Shown here: one piece after another, positions 30,034 to 38,621 of the stretch | Layout: each line of letters begins with the position of its first letter | How positions within the stretch are numbered: the stretch's first letter is position 1 | Assembly (NCBI RefSeq): GCF_003432075.1 | Contig: NZ_QWBU01000012.1 | Span: 50,213-114,212, forward strand | Source: Shinella sp. WSJ-2 | GTDB lineage: Bacteria > Pseudomonadota > Alphaproteobacteria > Rhizobiales > Rhizobiaceae | DNA: 64,000 nucleotides | Direction: 5' to 3' | Notes under the pieces: generated by a model | What the model saw: only the letters and a program-made list of their open reading frames with translations | Database searches by the model: none | Told to the model about the DNA's origin: nothing | Translations under genes and position numbers: made by a program

Positions 30034-30270
30034 TCAGTTGATCGACCTGCACTGCGTATTCGCCGTATTGACGAATTCGCAGGCATAGGCCGACTGGTCA
30101 TTCTGCATGAAGATGACGTAGCGGCTGCCGTTCGGCGCCGCCGCCTTGATTTCGTAGCCTTCGCTCGCCAGCTGGCCCATCGTCTTGGCAGCGCTGCCCG
30201 TCTCCGCGTCCTGCGCATGGGCAGCGGTGGCAGCGAGAAGAGCGATGGCGGCGAAGACGACTTTCGGCAT
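30034..30270 (-). CDS. Small exported protein between nuoD and nuoE
   Basis: A 78-residue protein with a clear signal peptide ([19 protein letters not shown], cut near residue 19). The mature domain of about 59 residues contains YEIKAAAPNGSRYVIFMQND and two cysteines (YACEF and TQCRSIN) that may form a disulphide. It is predicted to be periplasmic. Its ATG overlaps the nuoD stop by one base and nuoE follows after 16 bp, so it is translated with complex I. I know of similar small proteins at this place in other rhizobial nuo operons, but no function. Confidence 0.75.
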   Translation of the reverse strand: MPKVVFAAIALLAATAAHAQDAETGSAAKTMGQLASEGYEIKAAAPNGSRYVIFMQNDQSAYACEFVNTANTQCRSIN

Positions 30271-31460
30271 CAGCGGTCAACCTCGCCGAACACGATGTCG
30301 AGCGAGCCGAGGATCGCCGAGACGTCTGCGAGCTGGTGGCCGCGACAGATGAAATCCATCGCCTGCAGGTGGGCATAGCCCGGCGCGCGGATCTTGCAGC
30401 GGTAGGGTTTGTTGGTGCCATCCGCGACGAGATAGACGCCGAATTCGCCCTTCGGCGCCTCGACGGCTGCGTACACCTCACCGGCCGGCACGTGATAGCC
30501 TTCCGTATAGAGCTTGAAGTGATGGATGAGTGCTTCCATCGAACGCTTCATCTGACCACGCTTCGGCGGAACCATCTTGCCGTCGATCGAGGAGACCGGG
30601 CCGACCTTGGCGTCCCCGAGCAGGCGATTGACGCACTGGCGCATGATCTTGGCCGCTTCGCGCATCTCGATCATGCGGATGACGTAACGGTCGTAGCAGT
30701 CGCCGTTCTTGCCGATCGGAATGTCGAAGTCGAGGTCGGAATAGCACTCGTAGGGCTGCGAGCGGCGCAGGTCCCAGGCTGCGCCCGAACCGCGCACCAT
30801 GACGCCCGAGAAGCCCCAGGCCCAGCAATCTTCCAGCTTCACCACGCCGATATCGACGTTGCGCTGCTTGAAGATGCGGTTGCCGGTCAGGAGCTCGTCG
30901 ATATCATCGACGGTCTTCAGGAACGGATCGATCCACTTGCCGATGTCTTCCACCAGCTCGTGCGGCAGGTCCTGATGCACGCCGCCCGGACGGATATAGG
31001 CTGAGTGCATGCGCGCGCCGCAGGCGCGCTCATAGAACACCATCAGCTTTTCACGCTCTTCGAAGCCCCAGAGCGGTGGCGTCAGCGCGCCGACGTCCAT
31101 GGCCTGGGTCGTGACATTGAGCAGGTGTGACAGGATACGACCGATTTCCGAATAGAGCACGCGGATCAGCTGGCCGCGGATCGGCACTTCCGTGCCCGTC
31201 AGCTTTTCGACGGCAAGCGCGAAAGCATGCTCCTGGTTCATAGGCGCCACGTAGTCGAGGCGGTCGAAGTAAGGAACAGCCTGAAGATACGTCTTCGTCT
31301 CGATCAGCTTTTCGGTGCCGCGATGCAGCAGGCCGATATGCGGATCGACGCGTTCGACGATTTCACCGTCCAACTCCAGAACCAGACGGAGAACCCCGTG
31401 CGCCGCAGGATGCTGCGGGCCGAAGTTGATATTGAAATTGCGAACGTTGTGCTCGTTCAT
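30270..31460 (-). CDS. nuoD: NADH-quinone oxidoreductase subunit D
   Basis: A 396-residue subunit of the quinone module (49-kDa homologue, related to NiFe hydrogenase large subunit). The N-terminal motif [15 protein letters not shown] forms the quinone-site loop. [10 protein letters not shown], the conserved Tyr/His region [17 protein letters not shown] and the C-terminal [11 protein letters not shown] end are all as in the family. It forms the Q site together with NuoB. It is a separate gene from nuoC, unlike the E. coli fusion. It starts 48 bp after nuoC. Confidence 0.97.
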   Translation of the reverse strand: MNEHNVRNFNINFGPQHPAAHGVLRLVLELDGEIVERVDPHIGLLHRGTEKLIETKTYLQAVPYFDRLDYVAPMNQEHAFALAVEKLTGTEVPIRGQLIRVLYSEIGRILSHLLNVTTQAMDVGALTPPLWGFEEREKLMVFYERACGARMHSAYIRPGGVHQDLPHELVEDIGKWIDPFLKTVDDIDELLTGNRIFKQRNVDIGVVKLEDCWAWGFSGVMVRGSGAAWDLRRSQPYECYSDLDFDIPIGKNGDCYDRYVIRMIEMREAAKIMRQCVNRLLGDAKVGPVSSIDGKMVPPKRGQMKRSMEALIHHFKLYTEGYHVPAGEVYAAVEAPKGEFGVYLVADGTNKPYRCKIRAPGYAHLQAMDFICRGHQLADVSAILGSLDIVFGEVDR

Positions 31461-31508
31461 GCCGCTTGCTCCAGAGGCCGGCGCCCTAGCGGGTCGCCCG
31501 ACCCAAAA

Positions 31509-32114
31509 TCAGTTCGTCTTCGCCTTCTCGTCGCCCGGCAGCACGTACTCTGTGCCTTCCCAGGGAGAGAGGAAGTCGAAGTTGCGGAATTCCTGCTTCA
31601 GTTCGACGGGCTCATACACGACGCGCTTGACCTCGTCGTCGTAACGCACTTCCACGAAGCCGGTCGTCGGAAAATCCTTGCGCAGCGGGTGCCCCTCGAA
31701 GCCGTAGTCGGTGAGGATGCGGCGCAGGTCCGGATGGCCGGTGAAGAGAATGCCGTACATGTCGTAGGCTTCACGCTCGAACCAGTCGGCGCCCGGATAG
31801 ACCGAGAAGGCCGAGGGAACGGGCACGTCCTCGCCGGTCGCGACCTTGACGCGGATGCGCTGGTTCTGGCGCGGCGACAGCAGATGGTAGACCACGTCGA
31901 AACGCTCGGCACGGGCCGGCCAATCAACGCCGCAGACGTCGATGAGATTGACGAAACCGCACTGCACGTCGTCGCGCAGGAAGGTCAGAAGATCGAGGAT
32001 GCGCGCACCGTCCGTCTTCAGGGTGAGTTCGCCATAGGCGATGTCGGAGGCGGTCACCAGACCGCCGGCCGCTTCGCCGATATAGGAGGAAAGCTCCTGG
32101 AGGGCTTCGCTCAT
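31509..32114 (-). CDS. nuoC: NADH-quinone oxidoreductase subunit C
   Basis: A 201-residue peripheral-arm subunit (30-kDa homologue) without cofactors. The family signature [22 protein letters not shown] and the strongly conserved [37 protein letters not shown] are intact. It stabilises the NuoD/NuoB quinone module. The ATG at 32114 lies 18 bp after nuoB. The length is normal for alphaproteobacteria. Nothing unusual is seen. Confidence 0.97.
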   Translation of the reverse strand: MSEALQELSSYIGEAAGGLVTASDIAYGELTLKTDGARILDLLTFLRDDVQCGFVNLIDVCGVDWPARAERFDVVYHLLSPRQNQRIRVKVATGEDVPVPSAFSVYPGADWFEREAYDMYGILFTGHPDLRRILTDYGFEGHPLRKDFPTTGFVEVRYDDEVKRVVYEPVELKQEFRNFDFLSPWEGTEYVLPGDEKAKTN

Positions 32115-32132
32115 GTCTAAAGTCCCCTGCCC

Positions 32133-32714
32133 TTAACGCTCGATCGTACCGGTCCGGCGGATCTTCTTCTGCAGCAGGAGCACACCATAAAGGAGCGCTT
32201 CCGCCGTGGGAGGACAGCCTGGTACGTAGATGTCGACCGGCACCACGCGGTCACAGCCGCGTACCACCGAATAGGAATAATGATAGTAGCCGCCGCCATT
32301 GGCGCAGGAGCCCATCGAAATGACGTAACGCGGCTCGGGCATCTGGTCATAGACCTTGCGGAGCGCGGGTGCCATCTTGTTGGTCAGCGTGCCGGCGACG
32401 ATCATAACGTCGGACTGGCGCGGGCTAGCGCGCGGCGCAAAGCCGAAACGCTCGACGTCGTAACGCGGCATCGACAGCTGCATCATTTCCACGGCGCAGC
32501 AGGCGAGACCGAAGGTCATCCACATCAGCGAGCCGGTGCGGGCCCAGGTGATGAGTTCGTCCGTGGACGTGACCAGAAAACCCTTGTCGGCGAGCTCGTT
32601 GTTGATCTCGCCGAAATACGCATCATTGCTGCCGATGGGCTTGCCGGTATTGGGATCGATGATCCCCTTAGGCTGCTGGGCAACGAGCGTGCTGCTGGTA
32701 TGAGCTACTCCCAT
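32133..32714 (-). CDS. nuoB: NADH-quinone oxidoreductase subunit B
   Basis: A 193-residue subunit carrying the terminal [4Fe-4S] cluster N2 (PSST homologue). The ligands are in [10 protein letters not shown] (adjacent cysteines), [16 protein letters not shown] and [11 protein letters not shown]. The N-terminal 35 residues are variable and polar. N2 donates electrons to ubiquinone at the NuoB/NuoD interface. The ATG at 32714 (MGVAHTSS) overlaps the last 10 bp of nuoA, suggesting coupled translation; an in-frame start at 32735 lies deeper in nuoA and is less likely. Confidence 0.97.
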   Translation of the reverse strand: MGVAHTSSTLVAQQPKGIIDPNTGKPIGSNDAYFGEINNELADKGFLVTSTDELITWARTGSLMWMTFGLACCAVEMMQLSMPRYDVERFGFAPRASPRQSDVMIVAGTLTNKMAPALRKVYDQMPEPRYVISMGSCANGGGYYHYSYSVVRGCDRVVPVDIYVPGCPPTAEALLYGVLLLQKKIRRTGTIER

Positions 32715-33070
32715 TCGAGTGCTCCCTTCTTCCATTCATAGATAAAGCCGATGGTCAGGACACCGAGGAAGACCATCATGGACCAGAAACCGAACCAACC
32801 GAGCTCACCGAAGGACACCGCCCACGGGAACAAGAAAGCCACTTCGAGGTCGAAGATGATGAAGAGGATCGACACCAGATAGAAGCGGATGTCGAATTTC
32901 ATGCGCGCATCGTCAAACGCATTGAAGCCGCACTCGTAAGCGGAAAGCTTTTCCGAATCAGGCGCCTTGTATGCGACGGCAAACGGCGCGACCAGCAGTG
33001 CAATGCCGATAACGAGCGCGATACCGATGAAGATGGCGATCGGGAGATAGGAACCGAGAAGTTCAGTCAT
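32705..33070 (-). CDS. nuoA: NADH-quinone oxidoreductase subunit A
   Basis: A 121-residue membrane subunit with three helices (ND3 homologue). The conserved loop [39 protein letters not shown] contains the Cys of the switch loop next to the quinone cavity. It is the first gene of the 14-subunit nuo operon. The ATG at 33070 ([10 protein letters not shown]) is chosen; the open frame goes on upstream to 33130 without family likeness. The 285 bp upstream contain the probable operon promoter. Confidence 0.97.
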   Translation of the reverse strand: MTELLGSYLPIAIFIGIALVIGIALLVAPFAVAYKAPDSEKLSAYECGFNAFDDARMKFDIRFYLVSILFIIFDLEVAFLFPWAVSFGELGWFGFWSMMVFLGVLTIGFIYEWKKGALEWE

Positions 33071-33158
33071 TGGCGTCCATCCTGCCTGCTGTCGGCGCCG
33101 GAGAGACGCCTGTTGGTCCAAGACCTGCAAGCCGAGAAAGTATGTTGCAACGCCATGT

Positions 33159-33187
33159 CGTTAGCGCAGCGAGCGTGTCGGCGCAAG
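33159..33187 (-). promoter_or_regulatory. Possible sigma-70 promoter of the nuo operon
   Basis: On the minus strand CTTGCG (33187-33182) and CTAACG (33164-33159) are 17 bp apart and resemble the alphaproteobacterial consensus. A start near 33152 would leave an 80 nt leader before nuoA. The match is modest. The rest of the 33071-33355 gap shows no other element I can support. Confidence 0.3.
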
Positions 33188-33355
33188 GCTTTGTCCGGCT
33201 TTCGCCGCAATCATTGTGTTCTTTTACCGGCCACCTCGAAAGGCAGCCGGCGTGTCCATTTAAATCGTTACGATTTTATGAAGCGTGTTTCGCCTTTATG
33301 ACACGATTTTCATCGCGGATGCGGCGGAAAAGCCGTGGCGGGTCGCCCCTCCTGG

Positions 33356-34243
33356 TTAATTTGCGTTCAGATTGAGCATCGGGATCGATCCGCCCGGCAG
33401 CATGGTGCGCGGCAATTGCCCATCCCATTTTTCCGCCTGGGTCAGCGAGACAAGGCCAGGATTGTCCTTCAGCGCGTCACCGCGCGCCTTGATCGCTTCG
33501 GCTTCCGCCTCACCCCTGAGCTTGATCGCCTCCGATTCGGCCTGGGCCGCCAGACGCACCGCATCGGCCTGCGCCTGGGCTTCCGCGCGGCGGGCATCGG
33601 CCTGGGCGCGCGCCTGCGTCACCGTGATTTCCGCCTGCACCTTTTCGCGTTCGGCATTCTGGCGCAGCCGCTGCACCTCCACCTCGGCCAGCATGCGCTG
33701 CTCGATGCTCGCCTCATAGGCTTCGGAAAAATCGATGTTTTCGATCTGGACGCTTTCGATCAGCACCGGCCCGGCAATGCCCTCCTGGATCGCCGCCGCG
33801 ACCTCGGAATTCAGCCGGCCACGCTCCTGAATCGCCGTCACCGCATTGAAGCGGCCAAAAACCGTCTTTGTCTCTTCAAAAACCTTGCGCTCGATCAGGC
33901 GGGAAAGCAGCCCATCCTCGCCGCCGTAATTGGCATAGACGGCCTCGACGCGATCGGCGGGGATCCGGTAATTCACGGAAAGACGGATATCGGCCGGCTG
34001 CTGGTCGCGGCTATAGGCCTCCATCTTTTCATAGACCACGGCCTTTGATTGCACGAAAATCCGCACGACAGAATCAATCAAGGGCAATTTGAAGCCGAGA
34101 CCGGGATCCGCCGTGCCCGCAACGGCACCATAGCGCAAAATCACGCCGCGCTCGCCCTGATCAATGGTGAACCACGACCCAAAGAGAATGCTGAGCGCAA
34201 CAAGTGCGGCAAAACCGGACAGAGCCATCGTGACATAACGCAT
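33356..34243 (-). CDS. SPFH/prohibitin-family membrane protein
   Basis: A 295-residue protein with one N-terminal membrane helix (MALSGFAALVALSILFGSWF), followed by the SPFH (band 7) domain beginning IDQGERGVILRYGAV. A long Ala/Glu/Arg-rich coiled coil spans about residues 175-260 (AEVEVQRLRQNAEREKVQAE onward). The layout matches prohibitin/HflC-like proteins that form large rings and often modulate FtsH. No hflK partner is adjacent, so the simple prohibitin label is preferred over HflC. The start at 34243 is the ATG of MRYVTMALSG. It lies between the nuo promoter region and the tRNA-Asp genes, transcribed leftwards. Confidence 0.9.
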   Translation of the reverse strand: MRYVTMALSGFAALVALSILFGSWFTIDQGERGVILRYGAVAGTADPGLGFKLPLIDSVVRIFVQSKAVVYEKMEAYSRDQQPADIRLSVNYRIPADRVEAVYANYGGEDGLLSRLIERKVFEETKTVFGRFNAVTAIQERGRLNSEVAAAIQEGIAGPVLIESVQIENIDFSEAYEASIEQRMLAEVEVQRLRQNAEREKVQAEITVTQARAQADARRAEAQAQADAVRLAAQAESEAIKLRGEAEAEAIKARGDALKDNPGLVSLTQAEKWDGQLPRTMLPGGSIPMLNLNAN

Positions 34244-34380
34244 GCGAATCCTCTTCTTCGATCGGGCAGGCTATACGAAGACGGAGGAAGCGCTGCAAAC
34301 ATTCGGCGCAAACAACGAAAATCGGCACGTAAAGTCTTACGCGAGCAAAAACCGACAATTGCTTGGAGGAGAAGAAAGAA

Positions 34381-34457
34381 TGGCGCGAGTGACGGGGCTC
34401 GAACCCGCGACCTCCGGCGTGACAGGCCGGCACTCTAACCGACTGAGCTACACCCGC
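34381..34457 (-). tRNA. tRNA-Asp (GTC), copy 1
   Basis: A 77-nt cloverleaf read on the minus strand. The acceptor stem GCGGGTG pairs with CACTCGC before an encoded GCCA end. The anticodon stem CCGGC/GCCGG holds loop CTGTCAC, with anticodon GTC for aspartate, and the T arm is GCGGG-TTCGAGC-CCCGT. CCA is encoded. A second identical copy lies 46 bp upstream. Confidence 0.97.
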
Positions 34458-34503
34458 GCATCTTGTGGACCTTTCGGTCCTGAATGTTTCTTGGGCCTTT
34501 CGA

Positions 34504-34580
34504 GTGGCGCGAGTGACGGGGCTCGAACCCGCGACCTCCGGCGTGACAGGCCGGCACTCTAACCGACTGAGCTACACCCG
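34504..34580 (-). tRNA. tRNA-Asp (GTC), copy 2
   Basis: Identical over all 77 nt to the copy at 34381-34457, including anticodon GTC and encoded CCA. It is the promoter-proximal gene of the tandem pair, and both would be processed from one transcript starting at a strong promoter near 34674. Confidence 0.97.
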
Positions 34581-34645
34581 CATCCTCGAAAGCGTCCGGG
34601 CGAAACACCCGTCCCGAGCGGCCTGCGCCGTTCGATGAGCGGCTA

Positions 34646-34674
34646 ACTACGGGGTTCGTGTTTGGGTGTCAAGC
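34646..34674 (-). promoter_or_regulatory. Promoter of the tRNA-Asp pair
   Basis: On the minus strand a perfect CTTGAC (34674-34669) and GTAGTT (34651-34646) are 17 bp apart. The predicted start near 34639 leaves about 60 nt of leader before the first tRNA. The -35 is an exact match to the alphaproteobacterial consensus. Confidence 0.6.
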
Positions 34675-34775
34675 AGGTTTCAAGACAAAACAATGACGCG
34701 GCGCGAAATGTTTCCACACCCTTCTGGATCGCCATGGGGGCATTCAAAAAAATGCAAAAAACTTTGCGATTGCCT

Positions 34776-34804
34776 CTTGCGGTTCAATCCGGTTCCGCAT
34801 AGAT
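34776..34804 (+). promoter_or_regulatory. Promoter of tRNA-Val
   Basis: CTTGCG (34776-34781) and ATAGAT (34799-34804) are separated by 17 bp, and a start near 34811 lies 12 nt ahead of the mature tRNA 5' end, which is a usual distance for tRNA genes. Confidence 0.55.
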
Positions 34805-34822
34805 CACAGCCACCAACGCGGC

Positions 34823-34898
34823 GGGCGATTAGCTCAGTTGGTAGAGCGCCTCGTTTACACCGAGGATGTCGGGAGTTCGAGTCTCTCATCGCCCACCA
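34823..34898 (+). tRNA. tRNA-Val (TAC)
   Basis: A 76-nt cloverleaf: acceptor GGGCGAT/ATCGCCC, D arm GCTC-AGTTGGTA-GAGC, anticodon stem CCTCG/CGAGG with loop TTTACAC (anticodon TAC, valine), T arm GGGAG-TTCGAGT-CTCTC, and an encoded ACCA end. It is a standard genomic copy. Confidence 0.97.
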
Positions 34899-34978
34899 TC
34901 TCATTCCGCTTAATGGCTCCCGTTAGATCATACCCTGGGCAAAGCCCATGGAGCCAAAAACGGCCTGCAGATAGTGGT

Positions 34979-35206
34979 TCATCCCGAGCGGCGCGGACCG
35001 AAATTGATCCTCACGACATTGAAGAATTCGAGCTGCGGCTTTGCATCGCGCATTGTCGGACCGTCTCGATGCAAGGCCCGTTCGTCTGCCTCCGCCCTCA
35101 TCTCCTGAAGTTTCCGGTACAGATGCGCCACGACCTTCTGATAGAAGGACACGACTTCCCGATGCTCACCGCGCGGGATGTAGAGTTCGTCGAATCGCTT
35201 CGTCAT
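34979..35206 (-). CDS. Small hypothetical protein
   Basis: A 75-residue soluble protein with no recognised domain. The sequence is mixed-charge and probably helical (DELYIPRGEHREVVSFYQKVVAHLYRKLQEM), followed by a polar C-terminus ending INFGPRRSG. The ATG at 35206 is preceded by AGGAGG at 8 bp spacing, a near-perfect ribosome-binding site, which is the best evidence that it is expressed. A GTG 9 bp upstream overlaps that site and is less likely. It stands alone between tRNA-Val and a flavin-split-barrel gene on the opposite strand. Confidence 0.6.
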   Translation of the reverse strand: MTKRFDELYIPRGEHREVVSFYQKVVAHLYRKLQEMRAEADERALHRDGPTMRDAKPQLEFFNVVRINFGPRRSG

Positions 35207-35489
35207 CGTCTTCACCTCCTGTCGAAAAGCAATTCGTGGCGAATTGCGAAGTTCCGTTTTTCAGCACTCCATGGTTAACCCTGTGTAAGCGCATCATTTG
35301 CACTGCGCTAAGGAACCTTCACCAACGAACGACATTCCCCTAGCGATTGCGGACCGTGTCAACCGGACGCGACAGGGATGTAGATTATGGTGGTTTTTCC
35401 GGTTTCTCACCATGGCGACAAGCGGCAGTCGCGTGCCTCACCTGTCCGGGCCGTCTCATTACGTAGCCCCTTAAAAAAGGTCACGCCTC
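35207..35489. other. Intergenic stretch, divergent promoters expected
   Basis: The 283 bp between two divergent genes hold no convincing reading frame or RNA element. A frame starting at 35387 overlaps the next gene in another phase and is a shadow. It presumably carries both promoters, but I found no clear consensus. Confidence 0.4.
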
Positions 35490-35924
35490 ATGTCTTCGAT
35501 GACGCTTCCCGAAATTGCGCGCAAACTGAAGAAGATCGATTTTTGCATGATGTCGACGCATGGCGGATCGTCCGCCATTACAAACCGTCCAATGAGCAAT
35601 AATGGTGACGTCGATTATGACGGTGATTCCTGGTTCTTCTCCTTTGAAGACACCAATAAGATCGCTGATATCACCCGCGACCCGCAGGTCACCCTGGCCT
35701 TTACGGAGCCGCCGAGCCTACTCGGCAAGCCCGGAATTTTCATTTCCATCGAAGGCGAGGCGCGCATCAGCAAGGACAAGGCCCAGTTCAGGGACCATTG
35801 GGTTCCCGATCTGGAGCGCTGGTTCACGGAGGGCGTGGACACACCCGGCCTTGTCCTCATCCAGGTGCGCGGCAAACGCGTGCAATATTGGGATGGCGAG
35901 GAAAACGGCACGCTCACGCTTTGA
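35490..35924 (+). CDS. Pyridoxamine 5'-phosphate oxidase-family (general stress) protein
   Basis: A 144-residue protein with the flavin-binding split-barrel fold. The pattern IARKLKKIDFCMMSTHGGSSAITNRPMSNNGDVDYDGDSWFFSFEDTNKIADI is typical of the 'general stress protein 26' branch of the PNPOx-like superfamily; FYF-like and DP (TRDPQVTLAF) motifs line up. A C-terminal strand LVLIQVRGKRVQYWDG completes the barrel. These proteins bind FMN, F420 or related cofactors, and the physiological substrate is unknown. It is cytoplasmic. It converges on the Pycsar-effector-like gene with a 21 bp gap. Confidence 0.88.
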   Translation: MSSMTLPEIARKLKKIDFCMMSTHGGSSAITNRPMSNNGDVDYDGDSWFFSFEDTNKIADITRDPQVTLAFTEPPSLLGKPGIFISIEGEARISKDKAQFRDHWVPDLERWFTEGVDTPGLVLIQVRGKRVQYWDGEENGTLTL

Positions 35925-35945
35925 CGGCAACGGCTAATAGAGACG

Positions 35946-36488
35946 TCAGCGGGTTGCGAGCAGCGCCACATAAGCCAGCACGGTCAGCAGCAAACCCCGG
36001 AACGCGAAGCCGACGAAACGGTATTTCTCGCGAGCGATCGAGGCCATCGCGTCGGCGTTCTGCATGTACTGTTCAAAGAGATAGTCAATGTCACGCGCGA
36101 GCGCGGCCTTGCGAAACCCCTCGCGGTGATGCGGCCAGGCGCCCCAGAATAGCGACGTCGAATTGTCGACGCGGCGAGGCAGCACGACGAGGATCGCCGA
36201 GACGATGGAAAAGACAAGCGCGAGCGCCAGGAGGCCGGAGAAGATGTCCGAGGTCCAGTCACCCTCGGCGTAGCGCGACCAGGTGAAGACGGCGCGGCTT
36301 TCCGTCGAGGTCACCAGCAGCGCCAGCATGAAGGTGAAGATATAGGCGGCCTTCTGGTCGGAAAGCTTCACCTGGTCGTAGAAGACATCGTTGACGCGGC
36401 GGATATGGTCGAAATGTTCGAGTGCTATGCCTTCGGTGCCGTCGACCACCGGTTGCAGGATTGCCGCGCGTTCATCGGGTTTTGCCAT
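35946..36488 (-). CDS. Pycsar-effector-like (PycTM/DUF5706-type) membrane protein
   Basis: A 180-residue protein with three hydrophobic segments: about 50-67 (AAYIFTFMLALLVTSTE), about 85-106 (DIFSGLLALALVFSIVSAILVVLP) and about 157-178 (VGFAFRGLLLTVLAYVALLA). The N-terminal helix ends in LSDQKAAYIF, which corresponds to the D-x-K-A motif at the first helix of PycTM proteins. The region FGW-like LFWGAWPHHREGFRKA and IAREKYRFVG also fit that family. PycTM effectors depolarise the membrane on binding cyclic pyrimidine nucleotides in anti-phage Pycsar systems. A nucleotide cyclase is encoded divergently 171 bp away. The family call is from motif memory; a defence role is inference. Confidence 0.65.
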   Translation of the reverse strand: MAKPDERAAILQPVVDGTEGIALEHFDHIRRVNDVFYDQVKLSDQKAAYIFTFMLALLVTSTESRAVFTWSRYAEGDWTSDIFSGLLALALVFSIVSAILVVLPRRVDNSTSLFWGAWPHHREGFRKAALARDIDYLFEQYMQNADAMASIAREKYRFVGFAFRGLLLTVLAYVALLATR

Positions 36489-36659
36489 GTCTTCATCCTT
36501 GCCTTGCTTCAACGTGATAGCGAAGCGCCTCCGGATTGCAATGCGGTCCGGCTTGACTTTTTCGGGGGGATCACGAGTGCTGGCGGTCATGCACAATCGC
36601 CCATGCTGCCACGGACCATCATTCACTGCCTTCCTCAATTGCCCGGCCGGGAGCGCAGT

Positions 36660-38618
36660 ATGAGCCGCGCCTTTCGCCATCCCGGTCTTTGGTCGCGGCG
36701 CTCGAAGCGGCTGGCGCTGCTGACATTTGCGGTCGCGGCCCTTGTCTCGACACTGGCGCAGCTGCCTGGCTGGGCGCTCGCGGATCTGCGTGCCTTCGAC
36801 TATCTCTCGACGATCGACACGCCGAGCCCGCCTCCAGACGGCCCGATCATCGTGGCAATCGACGAGCCGTCGCTGGCCGAGATCAACGCGCAATGGCCCT
36901 GGCCGCGCGAGCTGCATGCGCGCCTCATCGAAAGCCTGCGCAGGGCCGGTGCGGTCGCCATCGGCGTCGACATCATCTTCGCCGAGCCCTCCAACCCGGC
37001 CTCCGATGCGGCGCTGGCAAAAGCACTTGGCCCGGATGTCGTTCTGGCGGGGGATGAAAGCGTGATCGTCACGCCGCAGGCCGACCAGCTGCTGCGCACG
37101 ACGCCGTTGCCGGCCTTCACCGAAGCGGGAGCCGTGACCGGCATCGCCTCCATAGCGCTCGGCGGTGACGGCGTTTTCCGTGATCTTCCCCGCTATGAAG
37201 ACGGCTTTGCGATGTCGCTCGCCCGCGTGGCCGGCCGAAAGAGCGTGTCGCCGGATGGCCGGCTGCTACAATCCTTCGGCCCTTCGCGCAGCTATCCGAC
37301 GGTCTCCTACTACCAGGCGCTCGACCCTGAAAACATGCTGCCGCAGGACACATTCAAGGGCCGGGTGGTGATCGTCGGGCTCAGCCTGCAGAACGCGCCT
37401 GTGATCAATTCGGGCGGCGCGGACGCCTTCGCCACCTCCTATACAGTGCATACCGGCCGCCTTGTGCCGGGCGCGGAGATCCAGGCGACGATTTTCGACA
37501 ACCTGACAGCGGGCGCAGCCATCCGGCAAGCCGGTACGCCCTTCGCGATCGCGGCTATCGCCCTTGCTGCCCTTGTCTCGGCAATCTTCGTGCGCCGCGC
37601 GACGCGCTGGGAGACGGCCGCGCTCAGCTTTTTCGCCACGCTGCTCATCGGCTTCCTCAGCTTCGTACTCCTCCGCGAGGCGCACCTCTTCATTTCGCCC
37701 GTCGGCCCCACGCTCGCCCTGCTTTTCGTCGCCATTGGCCAGACCGCCTTCGACTATGCCGAGGAACGCCGGCAGCGGCGCGAGATCGTGCGCGCCTTCT
37801 CGCAATATCTGTCCCCTGCCCTCGTCGAGCGGCTGGCGCGCGATCCCTCGCAGCTGAAACTCGGCGGCGAGCGGCGCACGCTGTCGATCCTGTTTTGCGA
37901 CGTGCGCGGCTTCACCACCATTGCGGAGGCGCTGAAGGACGATCCGGAGCAGCTGACGACGCTGATCAACCGGCTGCTCACCCCCCTCTCCGATATCGTG
38001 CTGAAACATGGCGGCACCATCGACAAATATATCGGCGATTGTCTGATGGCCTTCTGGAACGCGCCGCTAGACGATGGCGAGCATGCCCGCCATGCGGTGG
38101 TCGCGGCGCTCGACATGCTGGACGCGATGGCAACGCTCAATGCCGAACTTAGCGCGGAAGCGCAGTCTACCGGGACGCCCTATCACATGCTGCGTATCGG
38201 CATCGGCATCAATACGGGTGACTGCGTGGTGGGCAATATGGGCTCTTCGCAGCGCTTCGACTATTCGGTGCTGGGCGACGCGGTCAACCTTGCCTCCCGT
38301 CTCGAGGGCGCGTCAAAAACCTATGGCGTGCCGTTGCTCATCGGCGAGCGCACAGCGGAGCTTGCCGATGAACATTTTGCCGTGCTCGAACTCGACCGCA
38401 TCACGGTGAAAGGCCGGACTGCCGCCGCGCCCGTCTTCACCGCCGTGCGTAGCCTGCCGGAGGCGGCGAAAGCCACGCATGCCCGCTTCATCGCGGATAA
38501 ATATGCCGGCCGCCTGACGGCTGACGACGCGGCCTTCGATGCGCTTTCGGAGGCAAGCCCCGTGCTCGCGCCCTACTATGAGACGATCCGCGCGGCGCAA
38601 TTTGCTGGCGGCGCGTGA
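36660..38618 (+). CDS. CHASE2-domain class III adenylate/guanylate cyclase
   Basis: A 652-residue membrane signalling enzyme. An N-terminal helix (LALLTFAVAALVSTLAQLPGWAL) is followed by an extracytoplasmic CHASE2 sensor domain (about 35-285), then three hydrophobic segments (about 290-370) and a class III cyclase domain (about 400-575). Catalytic features are present: metal Asp414 (LFCDVRGFT), Asp460 (KYIGDCLMAFW), substrate Lys456, and Asn/Arg in VNLASRLE. The position that is Asp in mammalian-type enzymes is Ser536 (FDYSVLGD), as in class IIIb ATP-specific enzymes with Thr/Ser. Product is therefore probably cAMP. The ATG at 36660 follows GGGAG; an ATG at 36603 is the alternative. It ends 3 bp before convergent hutC. 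Confidence 0.9.
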   Translation: MSRAFRHPGLWSRRSKRLALLTFAVAALVSTLAQLPGWALADLRAFDYLSTIDTPSPPPDGPIIVAIDEPSLAEINAQWPWPRELHARLIESLRRAGAVAIGVDIIFAEPSNPASDAALAKALGPDVVLAGDESVIVTPQADQLLRTTPLPAFTEAGAVTGIASIALGGDGVFRDLPRYEDGFAMSLARVAGRKSVSPDGRLLQSFGPSRSYPTVSYYQALDPENMLPQDTFKGRVVIVGLSLQNAPVINSGGADAFATSYTVHTGRLVPGAEIQATIFDNLTAGAAIRQAGTPFAIAAIALAALVSAIFVRRATRWETAALSFFATLLIGFLSFVLLREAHLFISPVGPTLALLFVAIGQTAFDYAEERRQRREIVRAFSQYLSPALVERLARDPSQLKLGGERRTLSILFCDVRGFTTIAEALKDDPEQLTTLINRLLTPLSDIVLKHGGTIDKYIGDCLMAFWNAPLDDGEHARHAVVAALDMLDAMATLNAELSAEAQSTGTPYHMLRIGIGINTGDCVVGNMGSSQRFDYSVLGDAVNLASRLEGASKTYGVPLLIGERTAELADEHFAVLELDRITVKGRTAAAPVFTAVRSLPEAAKATHARFIADKYAGRLTADDAAFDALSEASPVLAPYYETIRAAQFAGGA

Positions 38619-38621
38619 GGC

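Noticed and set aside
34381..34898. tRNA genes as integration site of an element
   Set aside because: Flanking genes are ordinary chromosomal genes, no integrase is adjacent and no partial tRNA repeat was seen.
36660..38618. Assignment of the cyclase as a pyrimidine cyclase (PycC)
   Set aside because: Lys456 and Ser536 fit class IIIb adenylate cyclases and the CHASE2/membrane architecture differs from soluble PycC, so only the neighbouring effector resembles Pycsar.
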